Below, in pieces: positions 46,544-56,586 of a stretch of DNA of 64,000 nucleotides. The DNA lies in the NCBI RefSeq assembly GCF_000186225.1, contig NC_014933.1, forward strand, positions 1-64,000. The letters are read 5' to 3'. The number at the start of each line of letters is the position of its first letter. The first letter of the stretch is position 1. The notes under the pieces are model-generated. The model did not search any database, was not told the DNA's origin, and was given only the letters and a program-made list of their open reading frames with translations. Made by a program: the position numbers and the translations under genes. The stretch is from Bacteroides helcogenes P 36-108. Its GTDB lineage: Bacteria; Bacteroidota; Bacteroidia; Bacteroidales; Bacteroidaceae.

Positions 46544-49348
46544 ATGAAAATAAATAGAATAATAACAGTAGTTTCGACGGCAGCATTAATAATCAGTTGT
46601 GCCGATGAATCTGTTTATCAAAACAGAAATAAAGAAGATATTATAATCACAGCAGAAATGCCAGCCACACGTGTTGCTTTTACAGATGGAGAAAATGCGA
46701 CACATGCCTATTGGGAATCAACAGACGGCATTTACTTAACGACTCCCACACAATCAAACTTGTACTACCAAGTAGAAAGCGTTAATGGTTCCAATGCCAC
46801 TTTCACCGCAAACAGTTCAGGCAACCAATTAGAAAATAAAGAAGGCAATACTGTATATGCCACATATCCCAAAGCCTTATCCACTGACAATAGTATAGAA
46901 TTTGACACATCCCTCGGCCATTTCCCCATGTTCGCCAAAGGAGTTGTCGAGAACAACGCACTAAATCTCACCTTCAAACCTATATTGGCTTATTTAAGAA
47001 TTACACTAAACAAAGAAATTTTCCCGATTTTAAAGTCCTTCACCCCAACGGGTATCAACCTAAAATCAGAAAGGGATTCATTATTTGCATCAGGTATTTA
47101 CAATCTTACAAGCAATACTTTCAAATTAAGAAGCAAAACCTCAATAAGCGAGACTATTGAAAATATTGATTTACTGGAACAGGAATGGACAAGCCAATAC
47201 ATCCCTGTTATACCAGAAAGAGATGGAGAAATAGAATTGTACACCACGGATAGTAATCAACAGAGGAAACTAATCACTGCACGTAAAGCTCCACAAGGTG
47301 GATTCAAAGCCGGATGCATTTACACTCTCAATCCTAACAGCGAGGATTTCATCCTTCAGATTATTCTCTCGCAAAAGACTATTAAAGTAGGCTATGAAGG
47401 AGGCGTCATTGACGTAAATATACAAGCCAATACGGATTTTGAATTACAAACTCCCACTGTAGAATGGATTCACGAAGTTCCAATGACCCGTGCCCTACAG
47501 TCTCACACCCGTTACCTCACCATAGATAAAAACACAGATATTTCAGGCCGTACTGCCCAAATAATATATTGCAGAAAAAGAACAGATTCCTATGGCTCAA
47601 TGTCAACCGCCATCTCCGATACATTGACCATCATACAAGCACCATATTCTGTGGAGAAATCAATAAACATCGAAAATGCTGGTTCATTATCTACTTTATT
47701 AAGCAGTGACGAAAAAGAAAATATAACTTCACTAATCTTAACAGGAAAACTCAACGGAGATGACATAAAGTTTATCCGAGAAATGCCCCTATTGGTTGAC
47801 TTGGATTTAAAAGGAGCATCAATTATCAGTGGTGGAGGAGCTTATTATAGCAATCAAAAGACAAGTGATAATATAATTGGAGACTACATGTTTCATGGTA
47901 CAAAACTGAAATCCATTATTTTACCTCAGAATTTAATAAGAATAGGCGCTTATTCCTTCGCCAGTCTTCCTATAACGAGCTTAACTATTCCCGAAGGAGT
48001 AGATGAAATAAAAGCTTGGGCTTTTAGTTCATGTCCGAATATGACATCCATCACACTTCCTAAATCCCTGAAAGTAATCAGAGATGGCGCTTTCAATGGC
48101 TGTTTTTCTCTCAAAGATTTATATATCAGTGATCTATCCAGTTGGTGTGAGATATATTTAGAGACAACTAAATATGGAAACTGTAGTACCCCATTTTGCA
48201 GTACCGGTAACTATTCTGGAGGAACTCCAGGAGGATATTTGTATTTAAATGGAAAACTTGTTACAGAAATAGAAATACCGTCATCGATAACAAAAGTCAA
48301 TGATTACGTTTTCTACGGCATGAGCAACATTACTTCTGTTACCATTCCTTTAAGTATATCCTATATCGGAGATTATGCTTTTTGTGGTTGCAAAAGTCTG
48401 AATTACATCAATATGCCAATGTATCTGCATTATCTTGGAGATTATGCCTTGAGTAACACCAATATTGAATCTATAACGATACCCGATTTCATCACCGAAA
48501 TACAAAATGGAACATTTGCCTATTGCTCTAAGTTAAAAGATGTAACACTACCATACATTAATAGACCGGCAACAAAAGTTACCTCTCCGAGTGATGGTGG
48601 CCTAACCACTATTGAAGATTATGCCTTCCTCAATTGCATAAGTTTGCCATCTATTAAATTGCCCAATGATGTTACAAGCATTGGAAAGGATGCATTTTCT
48701 GGCTGCTCAAGTATTACCGAGATTACCCTCTCAAGTAATTTGACTACAATTGGAGACGGAGCATTTAGTAGCTGTGAAAATCTTAATAAAATAAGTTTGC
48801 CCGGTAAATTATCAGAAATTGGTTCTGAAGCATTCAGAGACTGCAAAAGAGTGAATAGCATAGAAATGCCGAACACATTAACTTACATAGGTTCAGGAGC
48901 ATTTTATGGATGCGTCCTTACATCATTATATATAAGCGATATGGAGAAATGGTGCAATGTACAGTGTCCACGGGGATTTAATCAACTGATAGGAAATCCC
49001 ATGTACTATAGCACCAATATTTACATCAACGGCAAAGTAGAAAGTCACATTAAAATACCAGAAGGCATTACAGAAATAAAAGATGGCGGCTTCTGTGGCT
49101 ATGTTGGTATGAAATCATTGACATTACCCAAGACCATAACCAATTTGAGACCTGAGTGTTTCCATTATTGCACTAATTTAGCAGAAATATACTGTCATGC
49201 CATCACCCCGCCCACATTTGGTTCAATATACAATGTATTTATGGAAATAAACGAAAATTGTATTCTATATGTTCCTTCTGAATCTGTAGAAACCTATAGA
49301 ACAAGTAAATGGGGTGAATATTTCACTTCAATCCAAGCAATAGAATAG
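46544..49348 (+). CDS. lipoprotein fusing a fimbrillin-like domain, a BACON domain and BspA-type leucine-rich repeats
   Basis: 934 residues; lipobox LIISC (Cys19). About 30-265 is a fimbrillin/Mfa-like domain (IIITAEMPATRVAFTDGENATHAYWES...), about 270-370 a BACON domain (SQKTIKVGYEGGVIDVNIQANTDFELQ... TLTIIQAP), and about 375-925 a long LRR_5/BspA array with repeating I-P-x-x-[VI]-T-x-I-G-x-x-A-F-x-x-C units. Two related insertions start at ISDLSSWC and ISDMEKWC, each leading to a YxNGK strand. Likely a surface adhesin displayed by or with fimbriae. The composite architecture is unusual. Host-protein binding is known for BspA relatives; the ligand here is not. Confidence 0.83.
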   Translation: MKINRIITVVSTAALIISCADESVYQNRNKEDIIITAEMPATRVAFTDGENATHAYWESTDGIYLTTPTQSNLYYQVESVNGSNATFTANSSGNQLENKEGNTVYATYPKALSTDNSIEFDTSLGHFPMFAKGVVENNALNLTFKPILAYLRITLNKEIFPILKSFTPTGINLKSERDSLFASGIYNLTSNTFKLRSKTSISETIENIDLLEQEWTSQYIPVIPERDGEIELYTTDSNQQRKLITARKAPQGGFKAGCIYTLNPNSEDFILQIILSQKTIKVGYEGGVIDVNIQANTDFELQTPTVEWIHEVPMTRALQSHTRYLTIDKNTDISGRTAQIIYCRKRTDSYGSMSTAISDTLTIIQAPYSVEKSINIENAGSLSTLLSSDEKENITSLILTGKLNGDDIKFIREMPLLVDLDLKGASIISGGGAYYSNQKTSDNIIGDYMFHGTKLKSIILPQNLIRIGAYSFASLPITSLTIPEGVDEIKAWAFSSCPNMTSITLPKSLKVIRDGAFNGCFSLKDLYISDLSSWCEIYLETTKYGNCSTPFCSTGNYSGGTPGGYLYLNGKLVTEIEIPSSITKVNDYVFYGMSNITSVTIPLSISYIGDYAFCGCKSLNYINMPMYLHYLGDYALSNTNIESITIPDFITEIQNGTFAYCSKLKDVTLPYINRPATKVTSPSDGGLTTIEDYAFLNCISLPSIKLPNDVTSIGKDAFSGCSSITEITLSSNLTTIGDGAFSSCENLNKISLPGKLSEIGSEAFRDCKRVNSIEMPNTLTYIGSGAFYGCVLTSLYISDMEKWCNVQCPRGFNQLIGNPMYYSTNIYINGKVESHIKIPEGITEIKDGGFCGYVGMKSLTLPKTITNLRPECFHYCTNLAEIYCHAITPPTFGSIYNVFMEINENCILYVPSESVETYRTSKWGEYFTSIQAIE

Positions 49349-49720
49349 AAATAATGAACATGAAGTGGTAGGCTCTGCCCCGAAGATGAAAATATACAAT
49401 GTATCGAAGCCGTGGTACAAACGGATTTTCTCAAAGAAACAGAAATCGCAGGAATAATGACTTGCAATCACCGGTTGGGTGGAAAAGAAACGCCGCTAAA
49501 GACTCTCAATCTTTAGCGGCGTTTCTTTTCGGTTTTGGTTTCATTACTTTCACTGTTTCACCGTGTACAACTTGCCGGACAAAGTGCCAATTGATGCAAC
49601 TTATGCCCTCCTGTTGGCAGAATCTTGCCAATGCGTGCAAAATGACCGGCAAAATAAGCATCAATCAATCAGCATAATAGTTAGCTGTCAATGAGAAATG
49701 CCGAAATGCTTGTCAAAACC
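49349..49720. other. gene-free interval with terminator and possible gene remnant
   Basis: Between the LRR gene and the convergent sulfatase. It holds a 20-bp perfect terminator (49483-49529) and little else. A 50-codon open stretch ending at 49514 (containing EAVVQTDFLKETEIAGIMTC) has no good start and runs into the terminator stem, so it could be a decayed gene end. A 92-codon frame at 49399-49677 crosses the terminator and is not credible. Confidence 0.5.
49483..49529. terminator. strong bidirectional terminator
   Basis: A perfect 20-bp stem (AAAAGAAACGCCGCTAAAGA with its complement, seven-base loop) with A/T tracts on both sides, serving the LRR operon and possibly the convergent sulfatase gene. 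Confidence 0.9.
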
Positions 49721-51250
49721 TTACTCGTCAGCCAATTCAGGATAATCCTTGAATACCTTCTCTAATTCCTTCCATCTCCCTTCTCCGTCATTGGCTTGCT
49801 TGGTTCCCGGAGTGCTTCTTCCTGCTGTGACATATACTTGCAGCAGTTTCAGCAACTGCAAAGCGACGCTTTTGTGCTTGGCTACGACATTTTGCTTTTC
49901 TCCGATGTCGTTTTTGATATCATACAGTTGCAATAGGGGGAAACCGCCTTTTTTCACATCTTCTGCCATCGGATAGCTCCATCCACCGGATGTAGGGGTG
50001 ACAACGAGCTTCCAATTGCCTTGCCGGATGGAGAAATCACCGTCATAGGAATGATGTACAGTGGCTTCGCGGACTATCTTCTTTGAATCAGGGCGGCGTA
50101 GCAGCGTTTTCAGACTATAACTATCTTCTCCTTCGTTGTCTTTCAGCTTGATACCGTTCAAATCGGCAAAAGTAGCAAAGAAGTCGGTAAGGCAGATAGT
50201 CTGCTCCACCTTTCCGGGCTTGGTATGTCCTTTCCACTGCAACAGGCAGGGAATGCGATGTCCTCCCTCGTACAAGTCGGACTTCATGCCACGGAAGATA
50301 TAGCTGGGGTTGTGTCCTTTTTCCTTTAGGGTCTTGAAATCTGCCGCAGGCGAACATCCATTGTCCGAAGTAAACACCACCAGCGTATTTTCTTCGATGC
50401 CGCAGTCGGCCAACGCCTGTAACACCTGCCCCATCATGGCATCTGTCATCATGACAAAATCTCCGTAAGCACCTACGCCCGAACGTCCTTCCCAATCTTT
50501 AGTAGGGAGAATTGGGGTATGGGGCGAAGGAAGGGGCAGATAGAGAAAGAACGGATTCCGGTCTGCCGCGTGTTGGTGTATGTAGTTTACGGCGCGTTGG
50601 GTAAAATTGGGCAGAACTTGTTCGTGAACAAAGTCGGGAGCCGTCAGGCCTTTACGCCAGAATCCCAGTCCCGTGCCTTCTGTATAGTGATCGGGAATAG
50701 CCGTGGGGCGCTCGTTTTCTACATAGACATAAGGAGCCATATCCAAGGAACCGCAGATGCCATAAAAATAGTCAAATCCCACAGCAGTAGGTCCTCTTCC
50801 GATAGGCTTCTCGAAGTCGATGCTGTCTTTGCCTTTCTCTATGCCCGGCCAGTCCCATCCCAGATGCCATTTGCCGATGCAAGCAGTGGAGTAACCTTTT
50901 TCTTTAAGCATGGAGGCCATCGTGGATCGTCCTTCGGGAATCAGGCAGGTTTCGTCACCCCAATATACTTGTGATTTCAAATTGGAACGCCAGTTATATC
51001 TGCCTGTAAGTATGCCGTAGCGTGAAGGTGTGCTTACGGCGGAGCAGGAGTGCGCATCGGTGAAACTGATTCCGTTTCGCACCATTCCGTCTAAATGTGG
51101 AGTGCCGAAAGGACATTGCTCATTGAGGGCGGATACGTCTCCATATCCCATATCGTCCACCAATACGAAAATGATATTGGGCTTCCGGATGTTTCCGGCT
51201 TGTACTGATGCGGCCAATAAGGGGATCATTAGCGCGATGTTTCTCTTCAT
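49721..51250 (-). CDS. sulfatase, family S1, serine-type
   Basis: Hydrolyses a sulfate ester on a glycan. Signal peptide 1-18 (ending SVQAG). Metal-binding DD in FVLVDDMGYGDVS; the formylglycine motif is S73-T-P-S-R77, so Ser73 should be converted by an anaerobic sulfatase-maturing radical SAM enzyme, not encoded in this window. GKWHLGWDWPG, SPHTPI and FTSDNGC supply further catalytic Lys, His and Asp/Asn residues. 509 residues, complete. It follows the Smr gene by 39 bp and may share its transcript. Substrate unknown. Confidence 0.9.
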   Translation of the reverse strand: MKRNIALMIPLLAASVQAGNIRKPNIIFVLVDDMGYGDVSALNEQCPFGTPHLDGMVRNGISFTDAHSCSAVSTPSRYGILTGRYNWRSNLKSQVYWGDETCLIPEGRSTMASMLKEKGYSTACIGKWHLGWDWPGIEKGKDSIDFEKPIGRGPTAVGFDYFYGICGSLDMAPYVYVENERPTAIPDHYTEGTGLGFWRKGLTAPDFVHEQVLPNFTQRAVNYIHQHAADRNPFFLYLPLPSPHTPILPTKDWEGRSGVGAYGDFVMMTDAMMGQVLQALADCGIEENTLVVFTSDNGCSPAADFKTLKEKGHNPSYIFRGMKSDLYEGGHRIPCLLQWKGHTKPGKVEQTICLTDFFATFADLNGIKLKDNEGEDSYSLKTLLRRPDSKKIVREATVHHSYDGDFSIRQGNWKLVVTPTSGGWSYPMAEDVKKGGFPLLQLYDIKNDIGEKQNVVAKHKSVALQLLKLLQVYVTAGRSTPGTKQANDGEGRWKELEKVFKDYPELADE

Positions 51251-51289
51251 AATGATTAAAACTTTGAATTAATAAAGAAAAGGCTATTC

Positions 51290-52426
51290 TTATTTTATCG
51301 TCACCATCGTTGCCCCGAAACCATATTCCTGAAATGAGGCGTCCTGAGTCTTGCAAGCCGAATACCTTCGTTTCAATTCATCAAGAACAGCTTTGCGGAG
51401 CACTCCGTCGCCTTTTCCGTGAATAAAGACAATGCGCTGTTCGCGCTTGTTCTTGTACTGCTCCATCACTTCGCGGAACTTATCCAACTGATAGTTCAAT
51501 ATTTCACTGTTGCTCATGCCCCGAGTATCATCCAGCAGCTCACCGATATGCAAGTCTATCTCTACGATTTCATTCTTTCCGCCACGCTTAATGAGCGTCT
51601 GCGGTTTGGCAGGAACATCCGCCATCTGCTTCTGTAGCAAAGCCTCCTGGATATCTTCGGCAGATACAAAAACCTGCTTGGCAGGGCGGTCATCCCTCAC
51701 AACGTCATAAATCAATGCCGGAGTCTCAAAGAAATCTGTATTCCGGAAAGTATGCAGCTTATAGAATTTCACCGTATCGATGCGGAGCTCTACACTGACA
51801 GAGGGTTTCATCACGAACGAACGGTTGTCCTTGAAGGCTACCATTTGCAGAGCCACATGCTCACGGTCATTCAGCCCGGACTTCTCAAATTCTTCCAGCA
51901 TCAATTTCGTGTTCGGCTCTATCAAACCGTGCGAAAGGGCTGTCCAAGCCTTGCCTTCGGCACAGAGATATGTATAATACATATAATAGTTACTGTCGTT
52001 CACCAGATACGTTTCGAAAGGAGTGGTGCTCACCGCTTTGATATCTTCGGGCACGAAAGCGAGGAAAACGTTCAACGTATCGCCGCCCCTGACTTCCGGC
52101 TGGCGATAGGCCGATACCTGCGGTTTCTCCACACGGAGCTGCGGCTCATCGCAGAAGGAGTTTATACCGCCGGGCACATTCCGCTTCGCTGCGGATGAAA
52201 CCGGACGGACAGACTGTTCTTCCTCTTTCTTCTTTTGGGCGGCGGCTTTGGATGCCGGAGTGGGTATGTTATAATCATCCGTCTCTATCACCACACATTC
52301 GTGCATGGGCATAGGAATATCAAAACCATCGGCATCTTCCACCAATACGATGTTTTTGCCTTGAAAGCCGGTCACTACACCGCCTCCTACCTCACTAAGG
52401 AAGCGAACTTTATCTCCTATTTTCAT
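51290..52426 (-). CDS. DUF2027 protein with C-terminal Smr domain
   Basis: 378 residues, cytoplasmic. N-terminal small beta domain ([40 protein letters not shown], an SH3/Tudor-like fold), a DUF2027 middle region, and a Smr (MutS2-related) domain at about 290-378: [12 protein letters not shown] (DLHG-like) and [19 protein letters not shown] (the HGxGxG motif). Smr domains nick nucleic acids or bind branched DNA and collided ribosomes; which applies to this Bacteroidetes architecture is unknown. The DLH-I-G replaces the canonical DLHG, a small variation. Confidence 0.87.
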   Translation of the reverse strand: MKIGDKVRFLSEVGGGVVTGFQGKNIVLVEDADGFDIPMPMHECVVIETDDYNIPTPASKAAAQKKKEEEQSVRPVSSAAKRNVPGGINSFCDEPQLRVEKPQVSAYRQPEVRGGDTLNVFLAFVPEDIKAVSTTPFETYLVNDSNYYMYYTYLCAEGKAWTALSHGLIEPNTKLMLEEFEKSGLNDREHVALQMVAFKDNRSFVMKPSVSVELRIDTVKFYKLHTFRNTDFFETPALIYDVVRDDRPAKQVFVSAEDIQEALLQKQMADVPAKPQTLIKRGGKNEIVEIDLHIGELLDDTRGMSNSEILNYQLDKFREVMEQYKNKREQRIVFIHGKGDGVLRKAVLDELKRRYSACKTQDASFQEYGFGATMVTIK

Positions 52427-52494
52427 CTCGTCATTCTTTTCTTGTTAAACAATCGGCCGCAGATAAGTTGTCGGCCATTCCTCCTCACAATCTG

Positions 52495-52502
52495 CAAAGA
52501 TA
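52495..52502 (-). promoter_or_regulatory. -7 box of the DUF2027/Smr gene
   Basis: TATCTTTG on the minus strand, 68 bp before the ATG. Confidence 0.5.
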
Positions 52503-52547
52503 CGGTAACTCAGCAAAAAAAGATAGAAAAAAGACGATAAATATACG

Positions 52548-52555
52548 TACCTTTG
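52548..52555 (+). promoter_or_regulatory. -7 box of queA
   Basis: TACCTTTG, 24 bp before the queA ATG at 52580. It overlaps the first codon of the longest frame (52553), excluding that start. Confidence 0.55.
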
Positions 52556-52579
52556 CCCTTCGATAAAAAAAGTAAAGTC

Positions 52580-53809
52580 ATGGAACAGAATCCGAAACAT
52601 ATCCATATCAGCGAATTCAACTATCCGCTACCGGACGAACGCATCGCCAAATTCCCGCTATCCGTGCGAGATCAGTCCAAACTATTGATTTATCGTCATG
52701 GCAACGTTTCCGAAGACACATTTACCTCACTTCCGGAATATCTTACCGCAGGCAGCCTGATGATATTCAACAATACCAAAGTTATACAGGCACGCCTGCA
52801 CTTCCGCAAGGATACGGGCGCACTGATCGAGGTATTCTGCCTTGAACCGATAGAGCCCAACGACTACGCCCTCAACTTCCAGCAGACAGAGCATGCCGCC
52901 TGGCTTTGCATGATAGGCAACCTGAAGAAGTGGAAAGAAGGGGTGCTGAAACGTGAAATGGAAGTAAAAGGGAAGATGATAACCTTAACGGCCGAGCGCG
53001 GCGAATGTCATGGAACCAGCCATTGGGTGGATTTCCGCTGGGATAATCCAGAAGTGACTTTCGCCGATATCCTCGAAGTATTCGGCGAACTTCCCATACC
53101 ACCCTATCTGAACCGCGAAACCCAGGAAAGCGATAAGGAAACTTACCAAACCGTATATTCCAAAATAAAAGGCTCGGTGGCCGCCCCTACGGCCGGACTG
53201 CACTTCACGCCACAAGTGCTGGATGCACTGCGCGACAAAGGCATAGAGACGGAAGAACTGACCCTCCATGTGGGAGCAGGTACATTCAAACCAGTGAAAA
53301 GTGAAGAAATTGAAGGGCACGAAATGCATACGGAATATATATCCGTTTCACGCAACACATTGAAGAGACTGATAGCCCACGAAGGTAAAGCGATTGCCGT
53401 AGGAACAACCTCAGTACGTACGTTGGAAAGCCTTTATCACATCGGGGTTACCCTGCTGAACAATCCCGACGCCAAGGAAACAGACCTGCACGTAAAGCAA
53501 TGGCAGCCCTATGAAATACCAGCCGAAGCCACTCCCATCCTTGCCACGGATGCCTTGCAGGCCATCATCCGCTACCTTGACCGGCATGACATGGAAACTC
53601 TGCACACCAGCACACAGATTATCATTGCTCCGGGATATGAATACCGGATAGTAAAAGCAATGGTCACCAACTTCCACCAACCGCAAAGCACACTGCTGCT
53701 GCTTGTCTCGGCTTTCGTACACGGAGACTGGAGAAAGGTTTACAATTACGCACTTGAGCACAACTTTAGATTTTTGAGTTATGGAGATTCATCATTGCTG
53801 ATACCCTGA
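52580..53809 (+). CDS. queA: S-adenosylmethionine:tRNA ribosyltransferase-isomerase
   Basis: Queuosine pathway: transfers the ribosyl part of SAM to preQ1-tRNA to form epoxyqueuosine. FNYPLPDERIAKFPLSVRDQSKLL, IFNNTKVIQARL, GSVAAPTAGLHFT, LHVGAGTFKPV, HTEYISVS and VTNFHQPQSTLLLLVSAF are the usual signatures. 409 residues from 52580. Slightly longer than E. coli QueA (356) because of an insertion in the middle, as often in Bacteroidetes. Followed by a NUDIX gene at 71 bp. Confidence 0.94.
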   Translation: MEQNPKHIHISEFNYPLPDERIAKFPLSVRDQSKLLIYRHGNVSEDTFTSLPEYLTAGSLMIFNNTKVIQARLHFRKDTGALIEVFCLEPIEPNDYALNFQQTEHAAWLCMIGNLKKWKEGVLKREMEVKGKMITLTAERGECHGTSHWVDFRWDNPEVTFADILEVFGELPIPPYLNRETQESDKETYQTVYSKIKGSVAAPTAGLHFTPQVLDALRDKGIETEELTLHVGAGTFKPVKSEEIEGHEMHTEYISVSRNTLKRLIAHEGKAIAVGTTSVRTLESLYHIGVTLLNNPDAKETDLHVKQWQPYEIPAEATPILATDALQAIIRYLDRHDMETLHTSTQIIIAPGYEYRIVKAMVTNFHQPQSTLLLLVSAFVHGDWRKVYNYALEHNFRFLSYGDSSLLIP

Positions 53810-53880
53810 CACATAAGGCTGTATCAGAGTGCACTATGAAACAGAAACGCAACAGTAGGATTGAGAAACAAAGAAAAACG

Positions 53881-54381
53881 ATGAATAGTGATAACAATCA
53901 GGAAATGTTTCCCCTTGTAGGTGAACAAGGCAACATCACAGGAGCCGCCACACGCGGCGAATGCCACAATGGCAGCAAACTGCTGCATCCGGTAATCCAC
54001 CTCCACGTGTTCAATTCCAACGGCGAGCTCTATCTTCAGAAACGTCCGCTTTGGAAAGACATACAGCCGGGAAAATGGGATACTTCCGTAGGCGGACATG
54101 TGGATTTGGGTGAAAGCGTGGAAATGGCGCTGAAACGTGAAGCGCGCGAAGAACTCGGTATTACCGGCTTTACACCGGAATCTATGACACACTACATCTT
54201 TGAGTCTGCCCGCGAACGGGAACTTGTCTTTGTGCACAAGACAATCTATGACGGCGAAATACATCCCAGTGACGAACTGGATGGCGGCCGCTTTTGGGGC
54301 ATAGAAGAGATTAAAGAGAACATCGGCAAAGGAGTGTTTACTCCGAACTTTGAAGGGGAGATAGAGAAAGTAATCAAATAG
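53881..54381 (+). CDS. NUDIX hydrolase (YfcD-like)
   Basis: Metal-dependent hydrolase of a nucleoside diphosphate-linked compound. The NUDIX box GHVDLGESVEMALKREAREELG fits Gx5Ex7REUXEExGU exactly. HPVIHLHVFNSNGELYLQKRPLWKDIQPGKWDTSVGG resembles the YfcD and isopentenyl-diphosphate-isomerase-like branch. The ATG at 53881 is preferred over 53836, giving 166 residues. Located 71 bp after queA and ended by a strong terminator, so probably cotranscribed with it. Substrate unknown. Confidence 0.87.
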   Translation: MNSDNNQEMFPLVGEQGNITGAATRGECHNGSKLLHPVIHLHVFNSNGELYLQKRPLWKDIQPGKWDTSVGGHVDLGESVEMALKREAREELGITGFTPESMTHYIFESARERELVFVHKTIYDGEIHPSDELDGGRFWGIEEIKENIGKGVFTPNFEGEIEKVIK

Positions 54382-54390
54382 CATAAAAAT

Positions 54391-54431
54391 AATATATCCC
54401 GCTTTCCTTTCACGGAAAAGCGGGATATATT
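54391..54431. terminator. bidirectional terminator between NUDIX and glmM genes
   Basis: AATATATCCCGCTTTCC pairs with GGAAAAGCGGGATATATT (one bulge), forming a stem of about 17 bp between two convergent genes. Confidence 0.9.
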
Positions 54432-54451
54432 AACAATCATTTTAACCGGAC

Positions 54452-55840
54452 TTATTTTGCCAGATCTTCAATCACTCTCATAATCTGCTGTCCGATTTCT
54501 TCTGCCGCTTCCGGTGTGGCAGCCTCACTATAAACACGTATAATCGGTTCAGTATTGCTCTTACGCAGGTGTACCCATTTGTCCGGGAAGTCTATTTTCA
54601 CACCGTCGATGTCATTGATTTCTTCATTCTTATAAAGGTCTTTCACTTTGGCAAGGATAGCATCCACATCCGTTTCAGGAGTCAGATCTACACGGTTCTT
54701 AGCCATGAAGTATGCAGGATAAGAGGCACGCAGTTCACTCACCTTCTTGCCCTCGTGTGCCAAATGGCTCAGGAACAAAGCAATGCCTACAAGAGCATCA
54801 CGTCCGTAATGGCTGGCAGGATAGATTACTCCACCGTTTCCTTCACCGCCAATCACAGCACCCACTTCTTTCATCTTCGTAGTCACATTCACTTCGCCTA
54901 CGGCAGAAGCAGAATATTCCTGACCGTATTTGCGCGTCACATCACGCAGCGCACGGGTAGAGCTCAGATTAGAAACCGTATTACCCGGAGTATGCTTCAA
55001 AACATAGTCGGCAACAGTCACCAAAGTATATTCCTCGCCATACATCTTGCCGTCTTCACAGATCATGGCCAAGCGGTCCACATCGGGGTCAACCACAAAT
55101 GCCACATCTGCCTTGCCACCTTTCATCAAGTTCATGATGTCCCCCAGATTCTTTTCCAAAGGTTCAGGATTATGTTGGAAATCACCTGTGGGCTCACAAT
55201 AAAGCTTCTCTACGTGCTGGACACCTAATTGTCTGAACAATTCGGGCAGAATGATACCACCCACAGAATTCACACAATCTATGGCAACACGGAAGTTCGC
55301 TTTCCTGATGGCTTCCACATCTACAAGGTCGAGCGCCAATACACTTTCTATATGTTTCTGGTTGTAAGTCAAATCCTTGCGATAAGAACCGAGATGATCA
55401 ACATCGGCAAAGTCAAACTCCTCGGCGGCAGCAATCCGAAGCACTTCCTGCCCCTCGGCGGCATTAAGGAATTCGCCTTTCTCGTTCAGAAGCTTCAGAG
55501 CATTCCATTGTTTGGGGTTGTGTGAAGCCGTCAGAATGATACCTCCACTGGCGCCTTCCATTGTCACTGCCAGTTCGGTGGTAGGCGTAGAAGCCAGATC
55601 AATATCAACTACATCCCAGCCCATTCCCATAAGGGTTCCTACCACTACATTCTTGACCATTTCGCCGGAGATACGGGCATCACGGCCTACTACAATTTTA
55701 TTATTTTTTACAGTACACGTCTTGCGGATTAATGTAGCATAAGCAGATGTGAACTTCACGATGTCAAGCGGATTCAAGCCCTCGCCTGCACCTCCGCCAA
55801 TAGTACCGCGAATGCCAGAGATAGATTTGATTAGAGTCAT
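54452..55840 (-). CDS. glmM: phosphoglucosamine mutase-type phosphohexomutase
   Basis: Interconverts glucosamine-6-phosphate and glucosamine-1-phosphate for peptidoglycan and LPS precursors. SISGIRGTIGG opens the chain, the phosphoserine loop is GGIILTASHNPKQWNALKLL (near residue 100), the Mg site is DPDVDRLA, GEGNGGVIYP recognises sugar, and RKSNTEPIIRVYSEA binds phosphate. 462 residues. GlmM is favoured over phosphomannomutase by GEGNGG and the usual Bacteroides annotation, but sugar specificity is not certain. Confidence 0.88.
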   Translation of the reverse strand: MTLIKSISGIRGTIGGGAGEGLNPLDIVKFTSAYATLIRKTCTVKNNKIVVGRDARISGEMVKNVVVGTLMGMGWDVVDIDLASTPTTELAVTMEGASGGIILTASHNPKQWNALKLLNEKGEFLNAAEGQEVLRIAAAEEFDFADVDHLGSYRKDLTYNQKHIESVLALDLVDVEAIRKANFRVAIDCVNSVGGIILPELFRQLGVQHVEKLYCEPTGDFQHNPEPLEKNLGDIMNLMKGGKADVAFVVDPDVDRLAMICEDGKMYGEEYTLVTVADYVLKHTPGNTVSNLSSTRALRDVTRKYGQEYSASAVGEVNVTTKMKEVGAVIGGEGNGGVIYPASHYGRDALVGIALFLSHLAHEGKKVSELRASYPAYFMAKNRVDLTPETDVDAILAKVKDLYKNEEINDIDGVKIDFPDKWVHLRKSNTEPIIRVYSEAATPEAAEEIGQQIMRVIEDLAK

Positions 55841-55880
55841 AGGTTGATAATTTAAATATTGGTTAGTTGTCTATTATACA

Positions 55881-56483
55881 TTAATAGATCTGATATTTCT
55901 GAATATCATAAAAATAAGGATAAACAGACTGCATGGCGGTCTGATGTCCCATTTTAGAAGGAACAATCAGCTTAACATGCGCTCTGTCACGAACATACGT
56001 CAGCGGAATCAGCCATCCGGCAGGTACTGCCGAAGAGCTGTAACTGCTAAGCATATACCCTTGGGTAAAAATACCGGCAATGGAGGAACTGCTTACTGTA
56101 TATTTAAACTCATCTACAGTTTCATAAGCATTCAGATTTGACAAAGTAGTATCTTTATCGAGAATGCTGTATTCCAGGAAACGAACCAAAATCAAGTCAT
56201 TATTCTTCACCGTGTCAGCCTTGTTCGCAGAACCTTTATCTACAATCTGCATATAAACGCCGCTGGCAAGCTGTACATATTCATTTTTAGAGACATCGGT
56301 CGTAGAGTCCTGCTCATAAAATTCCGACTGCGAAATAACCTTTATGCGATTCTTATTAATAAAGTCATTGATACCGTCTTTTTCATCCTCAAGCATTTCG
56401 GCATACGTCCTGGTATTGTTGCAAGCTTGAAAGCCCAAGCACAATGCAACTAAAGTCAAAAAGAATAAAGTAAGTTTCTTCAT
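55881..56483 (-). CDS. DUF4827 lipoprotein (FKBP-like)
   Basis: 200-residue lipoprotein (lipobox LGFQAC, Cys21). ASGVYMQIVDKGSANKADTVKNNDLILVRFLEYSILDKDTTLSN and AGWLIPLTYVRDRAHVKLIVPSKMGHQTA resemble a peptidyl-prolyl isomerase FKBP fold, as proposed for this Bacteroidetes family; active-site residues are not clearly conserved, so it may be only a fold. Forty bases upstream of glmM on the same strand, possibly cotranscribed. Confidence 0.82.
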   Translation of the reverse strand: MKKLTLFFLTLVALCLGFQACNNTRTYAEMLEDEKDGINDFINKNRIKVISQSEFYEQDSTTDVSKNEYVQLASGVYMQIVDKGSANKADTVKNNDLILVRFLEYSILDKDTTLSNLNAYETVDEFKYTVSSSSIAGIFTQGYMLSSYSSSAVPAGWLIPLTYVRDRAHVKLIVPSKMGHQTAMQSVYPYFYDIQKYQIY

Positions 56484-56506
56484 CTCTGTTATTTAGTAAT
56501 TTCGTA

Positions 56507-56514
56507 CAAAAGTA
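56507..56514 (-). promoter_or_regulatory. -7 box of the DUF4827 gene
   Basis: TACTTTTG on the minus strand, 23 bp before the ATG. Confidence 0.5.
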
Positions 56515-56586
56515 TCTGATTTCCTTGAAAGTTGAAAGCCGGAGATAGAAAGTTCGTAACTTTTAACCTTTGCCACTGAACTTTTG

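Noticed and set aside
49399..49677. 92-codon frame after the LRR gene
   Set aside because: It runs straight through a 20-bp terminator hairpin and has no recognisable composition or promoter.
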